Shown in pieces: positions 8,472-17,141 of a stretch of 64,000 nt of DNA (position 1 is its first letter; every line of letters begins with the position of its first letter). Under the pieces are notes generated by a model. That model worked only from the letters and a program-made list of their open reading frames with translations. It did no database searches and was not told the origin of the DNA. Origin of the DNA: Rhinopithecimicrobium faecis (GTDB lineage Bacteria; Bacteroidota; Bacteroidia; Sphingobacteriales; Sphingobacteriaceae); assembly GCA_017942165.1 (NCBI GenBank), contig JAGKSB010000001.1, positions 186,001 to 250,000 on the forward strand. Reading direction: 5' to 3'. The translations under genes and the position numbers were made by a program.

Positions 8472-9707
8472 TTAACGGACTAAGTATTTTACTTGTTCGG
8501 CTTTAACTGTATATGTTGTACGCTCGTTTAATTCTTCAAAGGTTTCTTCCTTTTGATCTTGAATACGGTCTGGAAAGAGAATACCATATAGGTGATCTAC
8601 TTCATGCTGAAAGATAACGGCTGTAAATCCTTCGATATTCTCGGCAAGGACATTCCCTTTGCTATCTATGTACTCTAGGCGAATAACCTGACTACGCAAG
8701 ACATCATCCTTCTGATTAGGAATAGAGAGGCATCCTTCAGAACCCTTTATTAACAATTTCGAACGCCAAGTAATTTTCGGGTTTATATAGAACTCAAAAG
8801 GCTGGTCTTTCTTATCGAACCTTTGTACCCAGATTAAATTCTTACTGATACCCACCTGTGGCGCTGCGATGCCTACCCCAGGTTTTGCAGGATCCTTTAC
8901 CGTTGCTAGCATACGTTTCGCTAGCGTAGCAATCAAAGGGTCATTAAAGGCTATGTCTGCCGAGCTGGCACGTAAGATCGTCGTGTCAGCAACTTCTGTA
9001 GTTTGCAATACGCGCATTAAGCTGTTGGTATCAGCAGCTAAAATCAAAGCGGACTCTCTTTCCGAAAATCCTGTTTTTAAGGATGTGTTCACTGGTCTAT
9101 CATTTTTGGGTCCTGAATATGCCTTTTCGCCGGCTAAAATTGCTGTGTTAAGGAAATTCTCCTTCGGTGGAACAGGACAGCGGTATCCATTACTATAGGC
9201 ACAATAGGGGTTGTAAGCAAGATTAAAGTCGATGGTAATCTTCCCATTTTTAATGTCCGCTATGGAAAGGTCTAGATATTTCCCCCCAGCATAGGTCTCA
9301 TTACCATTTGTAGCATCTAAGAAAGGTACAAAAAGATGATCCTTATAGGCGGGATTCTGAAATAAGGCCGCAGATTGGTAGGCTGTCAACTGCTGCTGCT
9401 GCCCATTTAACTCAAATGTGAATACGGCGTACCTCTTATAGGCATTGCTGGTACCATCATAGGTGGGCATTCTAAAACTTTTTTCATTTTGTAGGAGCTC
9501 CACCGTTGCGATAACTTTATAAGCTTCCTTTACTGGAAAATAGTTTACGTACTGCACCTGGTCAGCTTTCACAGGCCCTAGGGGGTTATTTATAAAAGAG
9601 GCTTCCTTTTCCTTTCTACTCGCTAACACCTGTTCAGCATAAGACTGCGCTTGCGCTGCAAGGCTGAAGCTTAGCGCGAGGAATAATATGGCGATTTTTT
9701 TAATCAT
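8472..9707 (-). CDS. Secreted DUF1684-peptide deformylase fusion
   Basis: The 411-residue protein starts at the ATG at 9705-9707; an upstream in-frame codon at 9731 would bury the signal peptide. Residues 1-22 form a classical signal peptide ending AAQAQS. About 50-195 resembles DUF1684, including its NPYCAYSNGYRCPVPP region (166-181). About 225-411 is a complete peptide deformylase with GVGIAAPQ (277-284), EGCLSIP (324-330; metal ligand C326) and HEVDH (368-372). Deformylase normally removes N-formyl from nascent chains in the cytoplasm, so an exported copy with all three metal-site motifs intact is unexpected. The substrate is unknown. The domains were assigned by motif recall. Confidence 0.88.
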   Translation of the reverse strand: MIKKIAILFLALSFSLAAQAQSYAEQVLASRKEKEASFINNPLGPVKADQVQYVNYFPVKEAYKVIATVELLQNEKSFRMPTYDGTSNAYKRYAVFTFELNGQQQQLTAYQSAALFQNPAYKDHLFVPFLDATNGNETYAGGKYLDLSIADIKNGKITIDFNLAYNPYCAYSNGYRCPVPPKENFLNTAILAGEKAYSGPKNDRPVNTSLKTGFSERESALILAADTNSLMRVLQTTEVADTTILRASSADIAFNDPLIATLAKRMLATVKDPAKPGVGIAAPQVGISKNLIWVQRFDKKDQPFEFYINPKITWRSKLLIKGSEGCLSIPNQKDDVLRSQVIRLEYIDSKGNVLAENIEGFTAVIFQHEVDHLYGILFPDRIQDQKEETFEELNERTTYTVKAEQVKYLVR

Positions 9708-9773
9708 ATACAATTCAATTAAGTCTAGCAAATTTATAGATTATTTTTAAATATTATTGTAAGCTATAAATCG

Positions 9774-9781
9774 TATTTTTG
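9774..9781 (+). promoter_or_regulatory. ruvX promoter -7 box (TATTTTTG)
   Basis: This is a perfect TAnnTTTG match 26 bases upstream of the ruvX ATG, in the divergent gap with the deformylase fusion. Confidence 0.65.
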
Positions 9782-9807
9782 TAAAAACATCCTAGCATAG
9801 ACGGAAG

Positions 9808-10230
9808 ATGAAGCGACTAATGGCCTTTGACTATGGCACCAAGCGTATCGGGATTGCTGTAACAGACCCCTTACAAATTATTGCATCGGCCTTAACAACG
9901 GTGCACCCCGAAGAAATTTGGGACTTTCTAACAAAATATATGCTCACAGAAGCGATTGAAACTTTTGTTGTTGGGAAACCCCTACAGATGGACGGTACAG
10001 ATTCCGAGTCTGCCATGCATATTTTAGGGTTTACACGGAAGCTTAAAAAGTTATACCCCGAAATTCCTGTCGTAGAGATTGACGAACGCTTTACGTCGAA
10101 GATGGCCTCTTCTGTGATTGCGCAATCGGGAAAGAAAAAAGGGAAACGTCAGGACAAAGGACTTGTGGATCAGGTATCAGCGACGATAATTTTACAAAGC
10201 TACATGGAGACGGGTAGTTTTATGCGTTAA
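9808..10230 (+). CDS. ruvX: RuvX/YqgF family nuclease (pre-16S rRNA processing, putative Holliday junction resolvase)
   Basis: This 140-residue RNase H-fold protein belongs to the YqgF family, implicated in 16S rRNA 5' maturation and annotated as a Holliday-junction resolvase. The conserved acidic sites are visible: AFDYGTKRIG (D8), VGKPLQMDG, VEIDERFTS and the C-terminal DQVSATIILQSYM. The length fits the family. ybeY, another rRNA-processing gene, follows 31 bases later with its own promoter box. Confidence 0.93.
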   Translation: MKRLMAFDYGTKRIGIAVTDPLQIIASALTTVHPEEIWDFLTKYMLTEAIETFVVGKPLQMDGTDSESAMHILGFTRKLKKLYPEIPVVEIDERFTSKMASSVIAQSGKKKGKRQDKGLVDQVSATIILQSYMETGSFMR

Positions 10231-10236
10231 GAACAG

Positions 10237-10244
10237 TAACTTTG
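10237..10244 (+). promoter_or_regulatory. ybeY promoter -7 box (TAACTTTG)
   Basis: A TAnnTTTG match just after the ruvX stop ends 17 bases before the ybeY ATG. Confidence 0.55.
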
Positions 10245-10261
10245 CCTAAATTTTTTTCACT

Positions 10262-10690
10262 ATGAAAAGTATCTTATTTTTTAACGAAGACATCGATTAC
10301 ACTCCGAAAGGGAAGATCAATCTTCGAAAATGGATTGAGGGCACCATCAAAGCAGAAGGCTTTAAGCGTATTGGAGAGTTGAACTTTATTTTCTGCTCAG
10401 ATGCCTATTTATTAGAAATCAATAAACAATATTTAGATCACGATACCTATACAGATATTGTCACCTTTGACTCTTCCGAAGAGGAAGATTTAATTGCTGG
10501 AGATATCTTTATATCTGTAGAGCGTATCGCGGAGAATGCAGCGAAATTTGGCGTCACCGAGAAAGATGAACTACATCGGGTAATTATTCATGGTGTACTT
10601 CACTTATGTGGATACTATGATAAGAAATCCGAAGACAAGAAATTAATGACTGAAAAGGAGAATTACTATTTAGGAACACGTAGTTTCTAA
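10262..10690 (+). CDS. ybeY: rRNA maturation endoribonuclease YbeY
   Basis: YbeY is a metal-dependent RNase needed for 16S 3'-end maturation and ribosome quality control. The 142-residue protein has the UPF0054 core, with YLDHDTYTDIVTFD and the metal site HGVLHLCGYYDKKSED. The first two histidines of the H3xH5xH site are present; the third is Asp in GYYDK, where E. coli YbeY has GYDH. I recall similar GYxDK variants from Bacteroidota, so this may be a lineage feature rather than inactivation. It follows ruvX in the same direction. Confidence 0.94.
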   Translation: MKSILFFNEDIDYTPKGKINLRKWIEGTIKAEGFKRIGELNFIFCSDAYLLEINKQYLDHDTYTDIVTFDSSEEEDLIAGDIFISVERIAENAAKFGVTEKDELHRVIIHGVLHLCGYYDKKSEDKKLMTEKENYYLGTRSF

Positions 10691-10739
10691 GGCCCATAGC
10701 TTTGGCAGCGGCAAGCTGCAAGAGGTTACATCAAAGAAA

Positions 10740-10775
10740 AAGCCTGCTATACTAAAAGTATAGCAGGCTTTTTCT
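10740..10775 (+). terminator. Terminator after ybeY
   Basis: The long stem AGCCTGCTATACT/AGTATAGCAGGCT is followed by TTTTTCTTTTG. A second partial copy of its right arm (GTAGCAGGCTTTATTCTT) follows directly. It can also serve the convergent minus-strand gene. Confidence 0.88.
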
Positions 10776-10832
10776 TTTGTGTAGCAGGCTTTATTCTTAC
10801 TAGCGCAGTTAGGCCGCTTATAGCCTTAAAGC

Positions 10833-11864
10833 TTACTTTCTTTCAAGAAGTTTTATTTCATAGATCTTAGGCCATTTCTTGCCGGTCACAAAGAGTCTTT
10901 TCTTTGCCGCATCATAGGCAATTCCATTGAGTTCATGCTCTTCCATAGGATGATCATACAAGCCAAGTAAATTAATACGTCCCTCTACAGCACCCGTTTT
11001 GGGGTTTATAATTACGATAATATCCTTTTGATAGACATTGGCATAAACCTTTCCATCGATAAATTCTAATTCATTTAACTGATCTACAGGACCTTTTTCA
11101 TCATATACCGTAACCATTGATTTTTCTACAAAAGTATCTTTATCTAAGAAAAATAGGTTGTTAGAACCATCAGATTTAATATAATGAGTTCCATCGTAGG
11201 TTAATCCCCAGCCTTCTACAGAGTTTTGGTAGTCAAAGGATCCCGTCTGTGTTAACGAGGATTTATCAAAAATCATCCCACGCTTATTCTGCCATGTTAG
11301 GACCACGATTTTATCGTCTACAACGGTTAATCCCTCCCCAAAGACATCGTCCGCTAAAGGCACAGATTTTAAGACCTTCCCTGTTGCGGCATCTACCTTA
11401 CGTAGCGTAGACTCACCATAAAGACCTGTAGACTCATAAAAGAATCCATTTTCATACTGCAGCCCTTGCGTAAAAGCATTTTCATCGTGGGGATAGCTTT
11501 TTACAACGTCAAAACCATAGTTTTTTGCAGCCTCAGGCTGAATAATAACATTACTGTAAGCAACATCTTCCTTTCCAGAAACATATACTTTAGCCGAGAG
11601 GTTTCTGGCTCCAAAAGACATATCTTGCGTATCAATATTTATCGAAGTGGTATCTGTCTTTCGTGCTACAACGGAACCATCTACAGAATAGACCACAGAA
11701 TCTATCGCCGTAATTGGGAAATTCAGCGATACACTGATCGGCTGCCCCTTCGTCACGATCATCCCTGAATCGGGAGTTTTAAAGGACAATTTCCCTACCT
11801 TTTGGGTATTACATGCACCTAATATGCTGAACATGGCCGCAGCTACAAACAGTTGTTTTTTCAT
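10833..11864 (-). CDS. Glutaminyl-peptide cyclotransferase-like lipoprotein
   Basis: The protein has 343 residues with a lipoprotein signal (lipobox LGAC, C18). The region from about 115 onward matches the plant/bacterial glutamine cyclotransferase family: SYPHDENAFTQGL, FYESTGLYGESTLRKVD, VFGEGLTVVDDKIVVLTWQ and the closing LNGIAYDAAKKRLFVTGKKW. The enzyme class converts N-terminal Gln to pyroglutamate; here it would act in the periplasm or at the outer membrane. About 90 residues after the lipobox form an Ig-like beta segment. It has no obvious partner among its neighbours. Confidence 0.9.
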   Translation of the reverse strand: MKKQLFVAAAMFSILGACNTQKVGKLSFKTPDSGMIVTKGQPISVSLNFPITAIDSVVYSVDGSVVARKTDTTSINIDTQDMSFGARNLSAKVYVSGKEDVAYSNVIIQPEAAKNYGFDVVKSYPHDENAFTQGLQYENGFFYESTGLYGESTLRKVDAATGKVLKSVPLADDVFGEGLTVVDDKIVVLTWQNKRGMIFDKSSLTQTGSFDYQNSVEGWGLTYDGTHYIKSDGSNNLFFLDKDTFVEKSMVTVYDEKGPVDQLNELEFIDGKVYANVYQKDIIVIINPKTGAVEGRINLLGLYDHPMEEHELNGIAYDAAKKRLFVTGKKWPKIYEIKLLERK

Positions 11865-11890
11865 AAACTAAGCTAAAAATATTTTGAGGT

Positions 11891-12268
11891 CTACCAAAAG
11901 GCATCCTTTATTAAATTAAGTTGTGGAACTTGGGATTCATCCCCCCTATTTCGCGGTTGATAGATCGCCACGACATCGAAACGTGCTGCTCCTTTCCAGT
12001 TATAAAAATAAATATACGCTTCTGCCGCGCGAAATAAAAATTGTTGTTTACGAAGACTCACAAAAGACTCCGGCGTACCAAAGGCGAGTGAGCTCCGAAA
12101 CTTCACTTCTATAAATACTAAAACTCCCTTATCTATGGCAATAATATCAACTTCTAATTTTTTAAATCGCCAGTTACGATGTAGAATTTGATAGCCTTTT
12201 GAGCGGATATATATGGCAGCTAGTGATTCGCCATAAGAGCCTAGCTGCTGTGTTGAATTCGTAATAAT
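11891..12268 (-). CDS. yraN: YraN/UPF0102 family endonuclease-like protein, apparent ATT start
   Basis: The reading frame gives 125 residues with the YraN pattern: QLGSYGESLAAIYIRSKGY, HRNWRFKKLEVDIIA and VFIEVKFRSS, which is the Holliday-junction-resolvase-like nuclease fold. The function of the family is unproven. An in-frame TAA at 12269-12271 precedes the conserved N terminus, and no ATG, GTG or TTG lies between it and that region. The frame opens with ATT ATT ACG, so initiation at ATT (12266-12268 or 12263-12265) is the simplest reading. The first usable ATG (12106) would remove half the domain. An upstream ATG at 12287 is in another frame. The gene lies 27 bases after dnaG and is probably co-transcribed with it. 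Confidence 0.8.
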   Translation of the reverse strand: MITNSTQQLGSYGESLAAIYIRSKGYQILHRNWRFKKLEVDIIAIDKGVLVFIEVKFRSSLAFGTPESFVSLRKQQFLFRAAEAYIYFYNWKGAARFDVVAIYQPRNRGDESQVPQLNLIKDAFW

Positions 12269-12295
12269 TTATTTTTTTTCGAAGCATGACTACCG

Positions 12296-14362
12296 TTACT
12301 TTACAATGGTATTTCCAAGGAAAGCGCCAAGCATTTTCTCCGCTTCCTTTAATTTCTGATAGTTGACGATCAGAATCTCCAGGTTGGAGACATCCTGTTC
12401 CGTTTTCAGCTCTTCTCTAATTTTTGACATTTCCACCTCTATCTTTCGTTTTTTTATGCGGTAAATCGCAGATATCACGAGAGCGTTCAGCACTTCATGC
12501 TCTTGGGTAACATATATTTTGCGCTTATCATCATTCCAGTTGGGGCTTAAGCTGTAGCGACTTGCGACACAGCTTATAGCGAGATCAACAACCTCCGCAT
12601 CCTGATGAGAGTAAAACTGTTTTGGATCTGGAATTTCCTCGCGATTAATAAATTCACGATACGTATTAATGATGCTTTCAGAAGCGTTATCCTCAAAAGT
12701 AACATCATCGATGCTTCCCAAAAGTAGGGCTGCAACAGGGATATCTCCATCCCCTTCCCAGGTAGCTAAATAATCGCCATAGTTTAAGAGGATACGAACG
12801 ATTTCACGTTCCATAAGGATATCTGCAGTAATCTTTCCTTGTGGAGCGACAGCACCCATTGCTCCAGCACCCATTGTTCCAGCATCGACACCTTGGCCAT
12901 TGCCTGCCGCAGCGCCACCAGAAGCAGCGAGCTCCTCCGGTGTCATAAAGAACTCTGGAGGAGGCATATCTCCACCACCCATATAAGGCTGAGAGCCCAT
13001 CCCGGGATTCCTTACCGCACGACTTTGCTGCAGATCTTTTGTATCCTGCTTACGCGCAACACCAATTCTAATTTTATTGAGTTCATTTAATAAGATAGAC
13101 TCCTCGATACTTAATAAGGTTGAGCATTCTCTAATAAATACAGCTACTTTTATTTCATCCGGAATAAGGGCGATACTTTCTACGACATCACGTATTACTT
13201 CCGCCCGTTTTATAGGATCATGGGCCGCATCTTTCAGTAAGATATGCGTCTTAAAGAAGATAAAATCCTGCTGATTTTTGGCAATATATTCCTTAAATGC
13301 AATCGCTCCATAGCGTTGCACATAAGAATCTGGGTCCTCCCCATCGGGGAATAAGAGTATTTTGACATTTAAGCCTTCCTTTAGGAGCATGTCTGTCCCT
13401 CTGAGGGAAGCTTTAATTCCTGCAGCATCCCCATCAAAAAGAATAGTTACATTTTTCGTGAAGCGAGAAATTAGGCGTATCTGCCCTTCAGTAAGCGATG
13501 TTCCCGAAGAAGAAACGACATTTTCTACGCCCGCCTGATGTACCGAAAGCACATCCGCATAGCCCTCTACTAAGTAGCAGTTATCTTCCGCAGCAATCGC
13601 TTTCTTGGCGAAATTTAAGCCATAGAGGACATTCGATTTATGGTAAATCTCAGATTCAGGAGAATTGACGTACTTAGGAATTTTCTTATCTGTCTTTAGC
13701 GTACGCCCTCCGAAACCGATAATACGTCCCGTGAGATTATGAATAGGAAACATCACGCGACTGCGAAAGCGATCATAGAGACTCTGATCATCCCTTTCAA
13801 TAGCAAGGCCTACTTCTTTGAGGTAGGTATCTGTGAATCCCGCTTTTCGCGCCTCATCGACTAGGGCTGTCCAGTTGTCAGGGCTGTATCCTAAATCAAA
13901 TTTTTTGATGATATCCTCACGGTATCCACGTTCTTTAAAATAGTTTAAGCCAATAGCTTGCCCCAGCTGTGTCTGCCAGAGTGTATCTTTAAAAAACTTT
14001 CCCGCCCATTGGCTGAGGACATAGAGACTTTCCCGCTTATCTTGGGCTGCCATCTGCGCTGGAGAGCGCTCGACTTCCTCCACTTCAATAGCGTATTTAT
14101 TCGCGAGATAACGTAGTGCTTCAGGATAGCTGTACTTCTCATGCTCCATGACGAATTTCAGGGAGTCCCCACCGGCACCACATCCAAAGCACTTGTAGAT
14201 TCCCTTAGAAACGGATACATAGAAGGAAGGAGTCTTTTCATTATGAAAAGGGCAGTTCCCTATTAAGGAGGTACCGCGCTTTTTGAGTTCCACAAAGTCT
14301 CCAACGACCTCTTCAATTCGCGCAGTTTCTATAATTTTATCTTTGGTTTCTTTACTTATCAC
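12296..14362 (-). CDS. dnaG: DNA primase
   Basis: DnaG synthesises RNA primers for replication. The 688-residue protein has the CHC2 zinc finger (C37, H40, C58, C61), then the catalytic core with a TOPRIM domain: VEGYADVLSVHQAG, then the acidic ILFDGDAAG motif. The C-terminal DnaB-interaction region follows. Between the core and C-terminal domain, at about 455-515, is a Gly/Ala/Met/Pro-rich linker of low complexity. A perfect -7 box lies 57 bases upstream. The yraN gene follows immediately. Confidence 0.97.
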   Translation of the reverse strand: MISKETKDKIIETARIEEVVGDFVELKKRGTSLIGNCPFHNEKTPSFYVSVSKGIYKCFGCGAGGDSLKFVMEHEKYSYPEALRYLANKYAIEVEEVERSPAQMAAQDKRESLYVLSQWAGKFFKDTLWQTQLGQAIGLNYFKERGYREDIIKKFDLGYSPDNWTALVDEARKAGFTDTYLKEVGLAIERDDQSLYDRFRSRVMFPIHNLTGRIIGFGGRTLKTDKKIPKYVNSPESEIYHKSNVLYGLNFAKKAIAAEDNCYLVEGYADVLSVHQAGVENVVSSSGTSLTEGQIRLISRFTKNVTILFDGDAAGIKASLRGTDMLLKEGLNVKILLFPDGEDPDSYVQRYGAIAFKEYIAKNQQDFIFFKTHILLKDAAHDPIKRAEVIRDVVESIALIPDEIKVAVFIRECSTLLSIEESILLNELNKIRIGVARKQDTKDLQQSRAVRNPGMGSQPYMGGGDMPPPEFFMTPEELAASGGAAAGNGQGVDAGTMGAGAMGAVAPQGKITADILMEREIVRILLNYGDYLATWEGDGDIPVAALLLGSIDDVTFEDNASESIINTYREFINREEIPDPKQFYSHQDAEVVDLAISCVASRYSLSPNWNDDKRKIYVTQEHEVLNALVISAIYRIKKRKIEVEMSKIREELKTEQDVSNLEILIVNYQKLKEAEKMLGAFLGNTIVK

Positions 14363-14419
14363 GGGCTTCTGAACTTAATGAGTAAAGTGACGTCCAAACG
14401 AACACCACCATTTCCTGCC

Positions 14420-14427
14420 CAAATTTA
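14420..14427 (-). promoter_or_regulatory. dnaG promoter -7 box (TAAATTTG)
   Basis: This is a perfect TAnnTTTG match on the minus strand, 57 bases before the dnaG ATG. No clear -33 TTTG was found. Confidence 0.55.
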
Positions 14428-14502
14428 GCGCTTATTTCTTAAGATAAGTCAGCTAATTGCAGATCATTTGACAGATGCAAACAGAAAGATAAATTTAGCG
14501 CC

Positions 14503-14772
14503 TCAGGGAAATGGATCTAAATCAGCTACTAGATTCACTAAGTGATATTCCTGCTGACTTTGAAGATCCAGAAAAAGTAATTGTTCAGGGATATATAGGA
14601 GTTGATGCCGTTCAATCTGTAACTTTTCAGCCAGCTGACGACGTAGGTCTTCAATAATAAACTTTAGACCATTAATTTCTACCGCGTGCCGATCCAATGC
14701 ACGCACAGGTCCACTCTTATGGCATAAGACCAATAAAGCTACTGCAGCGATTAAGATTAATACAGAACTCAT
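14503..14772 (-). CDS. Small protein with one N-terminal membrane segment, unknown function
   Basis: The 89-residue frame has a hydrophobic segment at residues 3-16, then a charged region with a helical stretch around FIIEDLRRQLAEKLQIERHQ, consistent with a short coiled coil. I do not recognise a family. It reads in the same direction as metG and dnaG, after the metG terminator. No strong promoter box was found, and its reality rests on frame integrity and orientation. Confidence 0.5.
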   Translation of the reverse strand: MSSVLILIAAVALLVLCHKSGPVRALDRHAVEINGLKFIIEDLRRQLAEKLQIERHQLLYIPEQLLFLDLQSQQEYHLVNLVADLDPFP

Positions 14773-14830
14773 ACGCTATTTAGGCAAATTGAACTAGTAA
14801 TATACTAAATATATTTGTAATAAGGGCGCA

Positions 14831-14880
14831 AATAAAATTTTCAATAAGACCGTTAAATAAAATTTTCAATAAGGCCATTA
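14831..14880. repeat. Two tandem 25-bp repeats
   Basis: Two adjacent 25-base units, each starting AATAAAATTTTCAATAAG, differ at two positions. They sit just downstream (minus strand) of the metG terminator, in the intergenic gap. Confidence 0.8.
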
Positions 14881-14920
14881 AATAGAAAAGGCAAGCTTTA
14901 AAAGCTTGCCTTTTCTATTT
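14880..14920 (-). terminator. metG terminator with 20-bp arms
   Basis: The palindrome has 20-base arms running outward from AGCTTT.A.AAAGCT to AAATAG/CTATTT around a single central base. On the minus strand the stem ends in TTTTCTATTT. It lies 55 bases after the metG stop. Confidence 0.88.
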
Positions 14921-14974
14921 AATGTGTAATTATTATTTTATTGAGCAATTATTATTTTATGCGTAATACCTTGA

Positions 14975-17044
14975 TTAGCGGATTGTGCTTCCCGCTTTTA
15001 CAGAAGTATTAGGGTTGACAAAATCTAATCGACCATCCGCATCTTCAGCCATCAGGATCATCCCTTGGGATTGGATACCTTTAATTTCTCTAGGCTCTAA
15101 GTTTACCAAAATAGATACTTGCTTACCAACAATCTCTTCAGGTTTAAAGAATTCTGCTATGCCTGAAACGACCGTGCGCTTATCAAGGCCTGTATCGATT
15201 GTTAACTTCAACAATTTTTTCGTTTTAGCGACTTTCTCAGCCTCAATAATAGTACCTACACGAATATCCATTTTCACGAAATCGTCAAACGTAATATTTT
15301 CTTTTATGGGGTCTACCTTTGCATTAGCCGCAATATTCGACGCTTTGGAAACTTCTAATTTCTCCAATTGGAAGGCTACTTGCTCGTCGGTAACTTTTTC
15401 GAATAGCAGTTGTACTTCTCCGAGCTGATGACCATCGGTCAACATATCTGCTAAGCCTGCCTGTGCCCAATCGGTGGCAGGGAGATTTAACATTTCAAAC
15501 AATTTCGTTGCGGATTTTGGCAAGAAAGGTTGCGCTAAGACGGCTAAGTTAGCGACGATCTGCGCCGCAACAAATAACACTGTTTTCACACGTTCCTCAT
15601 CATTTTTTATAACTTTCCACGGTTCCTCATCCGCTAAATATTTATTTCCTATGCGCGCCACCTGAATAAACTGGGCCATTGCTTCACGGAAACGGTACTG
15701 CTGGATCGAAGCTTCAATGCCTGCAGGCGCCTTGGCTAACTCAGCAAATACAGTTGTATCGACTTCATTTAATGGGGAGCCCATCAGGATCTTACCATCA
15801 AAATACTTGTGAGAAAGCACCATCACGCGGTTTACAAAATTTCCAAGGATAGCTACCAGCTCATTGTTGATACGTGCTTGAAAATCTTTCCATGTAAATT
15901 CAGCGTCTGAAGTTTCCGGTAAAATAGACGTTAACACATAACGTAATTCATCCTGCTTACCGGGGAATTCCTCCAGATATTCATGCAGCCATACCGCATG
16001 ATTTCGTGATGTAGAAAGCTTATCACCTTCTAAATTTAAGAATTCATTCGCAGGAACATTTTCCGGGAGAATGTATTCGCCATGAGCATGTAAGATTGCG
16101 GGAAAAATAATGCAGTGAAAAACAATGTTATCCTTACCAATAAAATGAATTAAGCAGGAGTCATCCGCAGGATCTTCCTGTTTCTTCCAATAGTCTTCCC
16201 AATTTTTTCCGGTATCTAAAGCCCATTGCTTAGTTGCGGAAATATATCCTATTGGAGCATCTAACCATACATATAATTTCTTTCCTTCAGCTTCCGCTAA
16301 AGGCACATCTACGCCCCAATCTAAATCGCGGGTCATAGAACGTGGGTGTAAGCCGGATTTCAACCAAGACTGACATTGTCCAAAAACATTGGATTTTAAG
16401 ACGTCTTTCTTCTCATTGATTAACCATTGCTCTAACCAAGGTTGATATTTATCTAAGGGGAGGTACCAGTGTTTGGTCTTACGTAAGATAGGAGTCTTCC
16501 CCGATAACGTAGACACGGGGTTTATTAAATCTGTCGGACTTAAGGAAGTACCACATTTCTCACACTGATCACCATAGGCACCTTCGGACTTACAGTTAGG
16601 GCAGGTACCGACGATATAGCGATCGGCTAAGAATTGATTGTATTCCTCATCGTAATATTGTTCAGAGAATTTCTCTACAAACTCCCCTTTCTCGTATAAG
16701 TTTAAGAAAAACTCTTGAGAAAGTTGGTGGTGAATAGGCTCTGAAGTGCGGTGGTAAATATCAAAAGAGATTCCAAACTCTTCAAAACTCTCTTTAATCT
16801 GCTTATTGTATTTATCAATAATTTCTCTGGGTGTGATACCTTCCTTTTTCGCACGAATAGTAATCGCTGCACCATGCTCATCCGAGCCACATACATAGAC
16901 TACATCTTTATTATTTAAGCGTAAGAAACGGACAAAAATATCACCAGGTATATAAGCACCAGCTAAGTGGCCGATGTGCAAAGGACCATTCGCATAGGGC
17001 AATGCCGATGTAATGGTATAACGTTTTTTCGATGTATTACTCAA
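14975..17044 (-). CDS. metG: Methionyl-tRNA synthetase with C-terminal tRNA-binding domain
   Basis: MetG charges tRNA-Met. The protein is 689 residues from a TTG start (17042-17044), which gives [20 protein letters not shown], the expected N terminus. The in-frame extension upstream to 17119 would run through the promoter box and encode an artificial hydrophobic leader. HIGH motif: LHIGH. Zinc cysteines: CPNC and CEKC. The KMSKS equivalent reads KLSTS in GDKLSTSRN. The C-terminal 110 residues are an EMAP/Trbp111-type tRNA-binding domain ([14 protein letters not shown] through [14 protein letters not shown]). Confidence 0.97.
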   Translation of the reverse strand: MSNTSKKRYTITSALPYANGPLHIGHLAGAYIPGDIFVRFLRLNNKDVVYVCGSDEHGAAITIRAKKEGITPREIIDKYNKQIKESFEEFGISFDIYHRTSEPIHHQLSQEFFLNLYEKGEFVEKFSEQYYDEEYNQFLADRYIVGTCPNCKSEGAYGDQCEKCGTSLSPTDLINPVSTLSGKTPILRKTKHWYLPLDKYQPWLEQWLINEKKDVLKSNVFGQCQSWLKSGLHPRSMTRDLDWGVDVPLAEAEGKKLYVWLDAPIGYISATKQWALDTGKNWEDYWKKQEDPADDSCLIHFIGKDNIVFHCIIFPAILHAHGEYILPENVPANEFLNLEGDKLSTSRNHAVWLHEYLEEFPGKQDELRYVLTSILPETSDAEFTWKDFQARINNELVAILGNFVNRVMVLSHKYFDGKILMGSPLNEVDTTVFAELAKAPAGIEASIQQYRFREAMAQFIQVARIGNKYLADEEPWKVIKNDEERVKTVLFVAAQIVANLAVLAQPFLPKSATKLFEMLNLPATDWAQAGLADMLTDGHQLGEVQLLFEKVTDEQVAFQLEKLEVSKASNIAANAKVDPIKENITFDDFVKMDIRVGTIIEAEKVAKTKKLLKLTIDTGLDKRTVVSGIAEFFKPEEIVGKQVSILVNLEPREIKGIQSQGMILMAEDADGRLDFVNPNTSVKAGSTIR

Positions 17045-17105
17045 TGCTATACAGAATATTAGAGTTGATAAAATAAAAAAATAAGCGTAAAGCTTGTTTC
17101 TTTGA

Positions 17106-17113
17106 CAAAGATA
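17106..17113 (-). promoter_or_regulatory. metG promoter -7 box (TATCTTTG)
   Basis: A perfect minus-strand TAnnTTTG match 61 bases before the TTG start supports that start over the longer frame. Confidence 0.6.
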
Positions 17114-17141
17114 ACTCAATTTGCGTTATATAAATAACGTA

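Noticed and set aside
11466..11768. Plus-strand 100-residue frame inside the glutamine cyclotransferase gene
   Set aside because: It is antisense to a well-supported lipoprotein gene and has no motif.
12266..12290. Programmed frameshift at the A8 run from ATG 12287 into yraN
   Set aside because: The TAA at 12269-12271 lies in the yraN frame after the A-run, so a slip there would end translation at once.
17044..17119. Extended N terminus of metG with a hydrophobic leader
   Set aside because: It would cover the promoter box and precede the conserved start; the TTG at 17042-17044 fits.
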